The notes under the pieces are model-generated. The model was not told the DNA's origin and did no database searches. It worked only from the letters and a program-made list of their open reading frames with translations. Below, piece after piece: positions 6,434 to 9,922 of a stretch of DNA of 9,922 bases. The translations under genes were made by a program, and so were the position numbers. This DNA comes from Thermoplasmata archaeon. Its GTDB lineage: Archaea; Thermoplasmatota; Thermoplasmata; GCA-020350865. Numbering within the stretch: the stretch's first letter is position 1; the number at the start of each line of letters is the position of its first letter. The DNA is taken from positions 2,163,226-2,173,147 of the forward strand of contig CP070726.1 of assembly GCA_020350865.1 (NCBI GenBank). Reading direction: 5' to 3'.

Positions 6434-8137
6434 CTATCTCGCTACCACCAACGGTTTTAATATGTTCTCGATGCCCCTCACCTTGGCGAGATTGCCGTCC
6501 CAGCCCTCGAAAATCCTGCCGTATTTGCGGTGTATCAGCTTCAGGCTGTTCTTCATCTCGGGGCGGAGGTACCTGGATTCCTGCCCTCTCACCACCAGGG
6601 CAAGGTACACCTCTCGACCGTATTCGATGATGATTCTCAGCCTGCCGTACTGCAGCTCGTCCAGCTCACCTTCCTCGTTTTCCCTGAAGGAGTCCTTGAC
6701 AAAGTCCTTGACGGCGGTGAGCATGCCTGTGAGGATGTCGTCATCCACGCCCGGCTTCAGCTCCCTTGTGACATGCCTAATGAGGAGGCCGCTGTTGGTT
6801 ATGAGGAACGCATCCTCCACCACAAAGGGCTCCTCTATCTTCTTCATCTCGGGCTCCAGGACATTGTTCCTGTACGCTCTCAGGAACAGGATCCAGCCCA
6901 GACTCAGTCCCAGTGTCACCAGGAAAAGCAGGCCCATGTTGGTGACGAATCCGTCGCTGAAGGGGATGTACTCCCTCTCGAAACTGATCAGATCCACGAT
7001 GAGGTTGATGATGCCCGCGGTTACCGGAAACAGAAACACGGCCGCGGCAAAGGACCATCCGATGATAGGGGGCCATTCCAGGCCCGTGAAATGGTCCACA
7101 CCGATCATCTTCCTCTGCAGAGTGCCGCTGTACTTCATGTTCAGGAATCGGAAATAGAACCTCTCGGCCTTGAGCAGAATGAAGAAGGCCATGATGATGT
7201 ATATGGCGTTTTCCAGAGGCAGCCTCACGGGGTCGAACGTGACGCCCTCCGCATACACGATTGCGAAGAGCAGTATCACCACCATCACGTACTCCCCGCC
7301 GAACAGGTACGTTCTGATGCGCTCCAGGTCCTTTCGCTTCCTCCGCTCCTTGGCAAAGGATTTCACAGGCTCCGGGGGAAGGGCCGGTGGTTTCTCCTCC
7401 TTTTTCTTCTCTTTTTTGGGCTTTGATTTCATCCTTTTCTTCTTCTTGTCCATGTCCCTGAGGAACTGGGCCCGCTCCTCGGCTAAGCGGCGCCTCTCCT
7501 CCTTGATCTCCTCGAGCACCTCACCTGCGGTCTTTTCCTCTTCCAGGATGTCGGTTCCCATTAGCTCCCTTTTCAGCTCGTCCGCATCGTAGGCCTTCAC
7601 GTCCTCCAGCCTTCGCGTTTTTTGAGGCACTGCAGCTATTTGGGGCCTTTCGGGCTCCTTGGGTTTCTCGACCTCTGGTTCTTCGGATTTTTCAGGCTCA
7701 GGCTCTTCGGGTTTTTCGGCTTCGGGCTCCTCGGATTCTTCGGGTTTCTCGGCTTCAGGCTCTTCGTAGTCCTCAGACCTTTCAGGCTCGGATTCTTTTG
7801 GTTCTTCGACCTCTTCAGGTTTTTCAGGTTCGGATTCTTCTGGTTCTTCAGCCTCAGGCTCTTTGGATTCCTCAGGTTTATCAGGCTCGGATTCTTTAGG
7901 TTCTTCAGCCTCTGGCTCTTGGGATTCCTCTAGTTTTTCGGCCTCAGGCTCCTCGGATTCCTCAGGTTTTTCAGGTTCGGGCTCTTCAACTTCTTCGGAA
8001 TCAGGTTCCTTGGATTCTTCAGATTTTTGAGCCTCAGGCTCCGGCTCCTCAGGTTCTTCGGATTTTTCCGGTTTCTCAGCCTCAGGCTCCTCTTCCTGCG
8101 ATTCGCCTTGTTCGCCCCCATCCTTGTCCTCGGACAT
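6434..8137 (-). CDS. Glu/Pro-rich membrane protein with C-terminal soluble domain
   Basis: A 567-residue protein of unknown function in four parts. Residues 1 to about 165 are a low-complexity Glu/Pro/Ser tail of roughly 11-residue units (EPEAEKPEESE-like), very acidic. Residues about 170-275 are charged and helical, probably coiled coil (EVLEEIKEERRRLAEERAQF), with a Lys-rich stretch. Four hydrophobic helices lie at about 282-298, 309-322, 358-385 and 401-419. The C-terminus, from about 438, has a strand-turn-strand start (DAFLITNSGLLIRHVTREL) and the segment GVDDDILTGMLTAVKDFV. I recall that segment as recurring in archaeal membrane proteins, with a Roadblock/longin-like look; this is inference. 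There is no signal peptide, so the tail is probably cytosolic. The ATG at 8137 has GAGG a few bases upstream and a TATA box at 8165-8174. Confidence 0.8.
   Translation of the reverse strand: MSEDKDGGEQGESQEEEPEAEKPEKSEEPEEPEPEAQKSEESKEPDSEEVEEPEPEKPEESEEPEAEKLEESQEPEAEEPKESEPDKPEESKEPEAEEPEESEPEKPEEVEEPKESEPERSEDYEEPEAEKPEESEEPEAEKPEEPEPEKSEEPEVEKPKEPERPQIAAVPQKTRRLEDVKAYDADELKRELMGTDILEEEKTAGEVLEEIKEERRRLAEERAQFLRDMDKKKKRMKSKPKKEKKKEEKPPALPPEPVKSFAKERRKRKDLERIRTYLFGGEYVMVVILLFAIVYAEGVTFDPVRLPLENAIYIIMAFFILLKAERFYFRFLNMKYSGTLQRKMIGVDHFTGLEWPPIIGWSFAAAVFLFPVTAGIINLIVDLISFEREYIPFSDGFVTNMGLLFLVTLGLSLGWILFLRAYRNNVLEPEMKKIEEPFVVEDAFLITNSGLLIRHVTRELKPGVDDDILTGMLTAVKDFVKDSFRENEEGELDELQYGRLRIIIEYGREVYLALVVRGQESRYLRPEMKNSLKLIHRKYGRIFEGWDGNLAKVRGIENILKPLVVAR
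7660..8105 (-). repeat. imperfect tandem repeats coding a Glu/Pro-rich tail
   Basis: On the plus strand the motifs TCAGGCTC, TTCGG and GGTTTTTC recur at roughly 30-36-base spacing. On the minus strand they encode units such as EEPEAEKPEES. Units differ by substitutions and small in-frame length changes, as in a minisatellite-like coding repeat that could vary in copy number between strains. Confidence 0.7.
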
Positions 8138-8164
8138 AGAATTCCCTCGTTGATATTCCTAAGC

Positions 8165-8174
8165 AAATATAAAT
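8165..8174 (-). promoter_or_regulatory. TATA box for the Glu/Pro-rich membrane protein gene
   Basis: The minus strand reads ATTTATATTT about 32 bases ahead of the ATG at 8137, predicting a start near 8144 and a leader of only a few bases. Confidence 0.5.
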
Positions 8175-8200
8175 CTTCCCCAGCAATTCTATGATGGTGA

Positions 8201-8231
8201 TAATTATAAAAACACCCACATGGGGGCGTTT
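8201..8231 (-). terminator. hairpin and T-rich tail after the secreted beta-helix-like gene
   Basis: On the minus strand an 8-bp stem (arms 8224-8231 and 8210-8217, one G-T wobble) has a six-base loop and is followed by a run reading TTTATAATTA. It starts about 12 bases past the stop of the gene ending at 8243. Stem plus T-rich tail fits a transcription terminator. Confidence 0.5.
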
Positions 8232-8242
8232 ATACGAGGAAA

Positions 8243-8587
8243 TCAGGTCACAATGGTAAACTGACAGATGACCTCTCCTGTGAGCCTGTTGATCACTCTG
8301 ATAATGTCCCCCGGGGCCCCGTTTCTCACCACAAAAATATCTGCCGCATCCACTTTCCAGTTCCCGTTGACGTCGTTATAGGTGCCGTTGAAGACAAAGA
8401 CGGTGTCCCCGGGCTGGGCCGCGTCCACGGCCTCCTGGATGGTGGAATAGGTCTTGCCCGCTCCCACCTCCAGAACCGCCCCGGCCTCAGCCTCCAAAAC
8501 CACATCCACTCCCGTGTCCACGAACATGTTGGACGAGAGCACGAGCAGAAAGGCCGTAACTGCGGTGAAAATGGATTTCTTTCCCAT
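8243..8587 (-). CDS. short secreted protein with beta-helix start and dockerin-like motif
   Basis: A 114-residue protein from the ATG at 8587, which is about 25 bases downstream of a TATA box, suggesting a leaderless start. A TTG at 8608 would lie inside that box. The N-terminus MGKKSIFTAVTAFLLVLSSN is a signal peptide. VGAGKTYSTIQEAVDAA followed by GDTVFVFNGTY is the typical opening of right-handed beta-helix (NosD/pectin-lyase-like) proteins, which usually continue for hundreds of residues. Here the chain instead passes into DVNGNWKVDAAD, which resembles one dockerin/EF-hand calcium loop (D1, N3, N5, D12), and ends after INRLTGEVICQFTIVT. It may be a remnant of a larger surface protein or a natural short form. 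It is probably exported; its function is unknown. Confidence 0.65.
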   Translation of the reverse strand: MGKKSIFTAVTAFLLVLSSNMFVDTGVDVVLEAEAGAVLEVGAGKTYSTIQEAVDAAQPGDTVFVFNGTYNDVNGNWKVDAADIFVVRNGAPGDIIRVINRLTGEVICQFTIVT

Positions 8588-8607
8588 GGATGGCTTCCTC
8601 AGATACA

Positions 8608-8615
8608 ATATATGC
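8608..8615 (-). promoter_or_regulatory. TATA box for the short secreted protein gene
   Basis: The minus strand reads CATATATT, centred about 25 bases ahead of the ATG at 8587. This decides in favour of that ATG over the TTG at 8608. Confidence 0.5.
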
Positions 8616-8683
8616 TGGATGGGATATAAAAGATTTCTCGGGATGAAAGGTCTGATGAATATTGGGGGGTTGAACTGGATATT

Positions 8684-9160
8684 TCATTCAATCTTTTCAA
8701 AATAGGCAACATCTTCCGTGGGGGAAAATACCAGTTTCAACCTGTTTTGGGTCAATAATTCTGTTCCTAAGACACTTGGTATGCCGCTTTGGCTTTTTCT
8801 AAATATATAAGCTGTTGGAATTACAGTTTTGAATAATCTGAGCTCTTCATTCTCCTCTGCCTTGCAGCGAAAAACCACCTTCTTAATGGTGTATACCTCA
8901 CTAACCTTGTGTGAAAAAGTCGTGGGTGCATTTTCATCAGGAACCTTTTTCACACTCCCGCTGTCAAACGGGATTCACAATAGTTTTGCATCCTTTTCAA
9001 TTATAACGCAGGCCAATGTTGCCCCGGTGTCGATCATAAATTCAATATCTCTTTGGAAAAAACGAGGTTTGCGGCATTCCAAGAATGCATTTAAGGCACA
9101 ATAGATATGCTCCCTTCCTTCCCTATCATGTTTTGTCACAATCCGCAATGGGATTTTCAT
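8684..9160 (-). pseudogene. retropepsin-like aspartic protease interrupted by an in-frame TGA
   Basis: One reading frame from the ATG at 9160 to the TGA at 8684-8686 is broken only by TGA at 8975-8977; there is no frameshift. The upstream part (61 codons) has the catalytic motif IDTGAT with Asp at residue 44. The downstream part (about 96 codons) has the second hallmark, IPSVLGTELL, and the ending LKLVFSPTEDVAYFEKIE of clan AA single-domain proteases. Around the stop the frame reads DAKLL, stop, IPFDSG. In relatives I expect a Gly here (KLLGI), so a single GGA-to-TGA change explains it. Both halves look unworn, so the break is recent, a sequencing error, or read through. The gene starts 20 bases after the DUF5678-like gene and is presumably cotranscribed. 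The substrate is unknown. Confidence 0.75.
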
Positions 9161-9180
9161 TTAATACACACGCCAAAAAT

Positions 9181-9456
9181 CTACAGTAGCATAGCTACAT
9201 TATCCGGTAAAATGTATTCACATACAAACCATTTTGGCAATCCCTCTGACTGTAATAATCTGTCAATATCACTATCTGATTTGATGATCTTTCTATTATG
9301 GACGATAATATAGCTGTTCGCGTATTTTTTCTTGAGCTCCTCGTATTTCTTTTGTATCCACTCTCTATCTCTTTCGTTCTCTATCAATAAATCGAGCATC
9401 TGCTCTTCGGTCAATTCCTCTTCTGCCATATGTAGAATTCTTTGTTTTTTGGTCAT
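9181..9456 (-). CDS. DUF5678-like protein, partner of the retropepsin gene
   Basis: A 91-residue soluble protein. An acidic helical N-terminus (MAEEELTEEQMLDLLIENER) is followed by REWIQKKYEELKKKYANSYI, then IVHNRKIIKSDSDIDRLLQS and a C-terminal strand, FVCEYILP. The order W...Y.EL.KKY...YI.V...II..S.... is that of DUF5678-type proteins, which I recall as often encoded just before retropepsin-like proteases in archaea and bacteria, as here (20-base gap). The role is unknown; it may be a substrate, inhibitor or adaptor of the protease, but that is inference. The ATG at 9456 is supported by a TATA-like box at 9489-9498 and a purine-rich GAGATGAGA just upstream. Confidence 0.75.
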   Translation of the reverse strand: MTKKQRILHMAEEELTEEQMLDLLIENERDREWIQKKYEELKKKYANSYIIVHNRKIIKSDSDIDRLLQSEGLPKWFVCEYILPDNVAMLL

Positions 9457-9488
9457 TTCTCATCTCTATTTTAGTCATATCTCGCTTC

Positions 9489-9498
9489 AATTATAAAT
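9489..9498 (-). promoter_or_regulatory. TATA box for the DUF5678-protease pair
   Basis: The minus strand reads ATTTATAATT, predicting a start near 9467 and a leader of about ten bases. No second box was seen in the 20-base gap before the protease, so both genes probably depend on this promoter. Confidence 0.45.
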
Positions 9499-9563
9499 AA
9501 TTTTGTTCAATATATTGTATTTAAACCTATTTTCCCTTTCTTTAACTTCCTTTCCGCGAAATG

Positions 9564-9571
9564 TTTAAATA
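9564..9571 (+). promoter_or_regulatory. TATA box for the lipoprotein gene
   Basis: TTTAAATA preceded by CGAAATG (a plausible BRE) predicts a start near 9593 and a leader of about ten bases before the ATG at 9604. It is divergent from the DUF5678 promoter about 70 bases away. Confidence 0.5.
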
Positions 9572-9603
9572 AGGCGGAAAACCATGTTACTTTGTGGGTC
9601 GAA

Positions 9604-9922
9604 ATGAGGGTTAGAATCGTGGCTCTGCTGCTGGCATTAATCGTTGTCTCCATGTTCTCCTGCTGCATCGAGTTTGAGGAGGAGGAAGAGAAGGAAAGGG
9701 ACACGGACGGGGACGGCGTGCCCGACGACAAGGATGCCTTTCCCCTGGACCCTTCCGAGTGGAGCGATCTGGACGGGGACGGTGTGGGTGACAACCTGGA
9801 CGAGTTCCCCTTCGACCCTGACGAATGGAAGGACACGGACGGGGACGGCATAGGTGACAACTGCGATGAAACCCCTGAAGGGCAGGAGAACGGAGGGCAG
9901 AATGAAACAGGTGGAGAGGGCA
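9604..9922 (+). CDS. lipoprotein with thrombospondin type 3-like repeats (3' partial)
   Basis: At least 106 residues, running off the right edge. Residues 1-20 are a signal peptide (MRVRIVALLLALIVVSMFSC) ending in a lipobox-like MFSC; Cys20 or Cys21 could carry the lipid anchor. After an acidic linker, 22-residue repeats begin at 33, 55 and 77: DTDGDGVPDDKDAFPLDPSEW and two more of the form D.DGDG.GDN.D.FP.DP.EW. The last continues into NCDETPEGQ and a Gly/Asn/Glu-rich stretch. DxDGDG loops are calcium-binding thrombospondin type 3-like repeats common in secreted proteins of Thermoplasmatota and marine microbes. The repeats are presumably an extracellular stalk for a domain outside the window. 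A minus-strand ORF at 9507-9860 is a shadow of these repeats. Confidence 0.8.
   Translation, partial: MRVRIVALLLALIVVSMFSCCIEFEEEEEKERDTDGDGVPDDKDAFPLDPSEWSDLDGDGVGDNLDEFPFDPDEWKDTDGDGIGDNCDETPEGQENGGQNETGGEG
9700..9885 (+). repeat. 66-base coding repeat of DxDGDG units
   Basis: Three units begin at 9700, 9766 and 9832. Each starts with a GAC codon pair around GACGGGGACGG and encodes 22 residues; the third diverges after GATGAAACC. The near-identical DNA at unit starts suggests recent duplication or gene conversion. Confidence 0.7.

Noticed and set aside
6369..7426. Long plus-strand ORFs of 262 and 298 codons opposite the membrane protein gene
   Set aside because: They are antisense shadows of the 567-residue gene, with Ser/Arg-rich and His/Gln-rich composition, no recognisable domain and mutual overlap.
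7622..7933. Plus-strand 103-codon ORF rich in Phe, Gly and Leu that looks membrane-like
   Set aside because: It is the reverse-complement reading of the Glu/Pro-coding repeats; its hydrophobic look is a by-product of those codons.
7660..8105. Possible CRISPR array because of regular short repeats
   Set aside because: Repeats are imperfect, contiguous, keep the reading frame and have no unique spacers; they encode protein.
8975..8977. TGA as a selenocysteine codon or as recoded Gly across the genome
   Set aside because: The position is expected to be Gly rather than Cys, no SECIS-like element was recognised, and TGA ends several intact genes in the same window.
9507..9860. 117-codon minus-strand Ser/Pro-rich ORF
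   Set aside because: It is the antisense of the DxDGDG repeat lipoprotein and its promoter region.

Overview
The window looks archaeal, most likely euryarchaeal and probably from the Thermoplasmatota. TATA-like boxes lie about 25-30 bases ahead of several start codons, and some genes seem to be leaderless. The gene content also fits: a radical SAM enzyme of the AmmeMemoRadiSam type, a small Roadblock/LC7 protein, a DUF5678-plus-retropepsin pair, and a lipoprotein with 22-residue aspartate-rich calcium-binding repeats. The lineage is inferred from style and content; no rRNA or ribosomal protein is present to fix it.

Layout. Bases 3-632 hold the C-terminal end of the radical SAM enzyme. Bases 633-977 lack a protein gene but contain a strong hairpin and motifs reminiscent of archaeal RNase P RNA. 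This is a low-confidence candidate because the universal P4 pairing is not found. Next is a compact plus-strand operon, 978-4780: an MscS-type channel, a TrkA-type regulator with two RCK units, and a TrkH-type potassium channel subunit. The three together form a potassium and osmotic-stress unit.

A minus-strand Roadblock/LC7 gene (4806-5222) converges on trkH. Its long upstream region contains a 13-bp GC-rich hairpin, a TATA box and three copies of an ATCGTAT heptamer. A RimI-like N-acetyltransferase (5640-6107) and a 56-residue four-cysteine protein (6202-6372) follow on the plus strand.

From 6434 to 9456 all genes are on the minus strand. They are a 567-residue membrane protein with a long Glu/Pro-rich repeat tail and a conserved-looking C-terminal soluble domain, a short secreted beta-helix/dockerin-like protein, and a DUF5678 gene followed by a retropepsin-like aspartic protease. 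The protease is interrupted by a single in-frame TGA. At the right edge a plus-strand lipoprotein with thrombospondin type 3-like repeats begins at 9604 and runs out of the window.

The best leads are the in-frame TGA in the protease, the DUF5678/protease pairing, the hairpin upstream of the Roadblock gene, the possible structured RNA at 632-938, and the unusual membrane protein. I saw no CRISPR array, insertion sequence, tRNA or rRNA.
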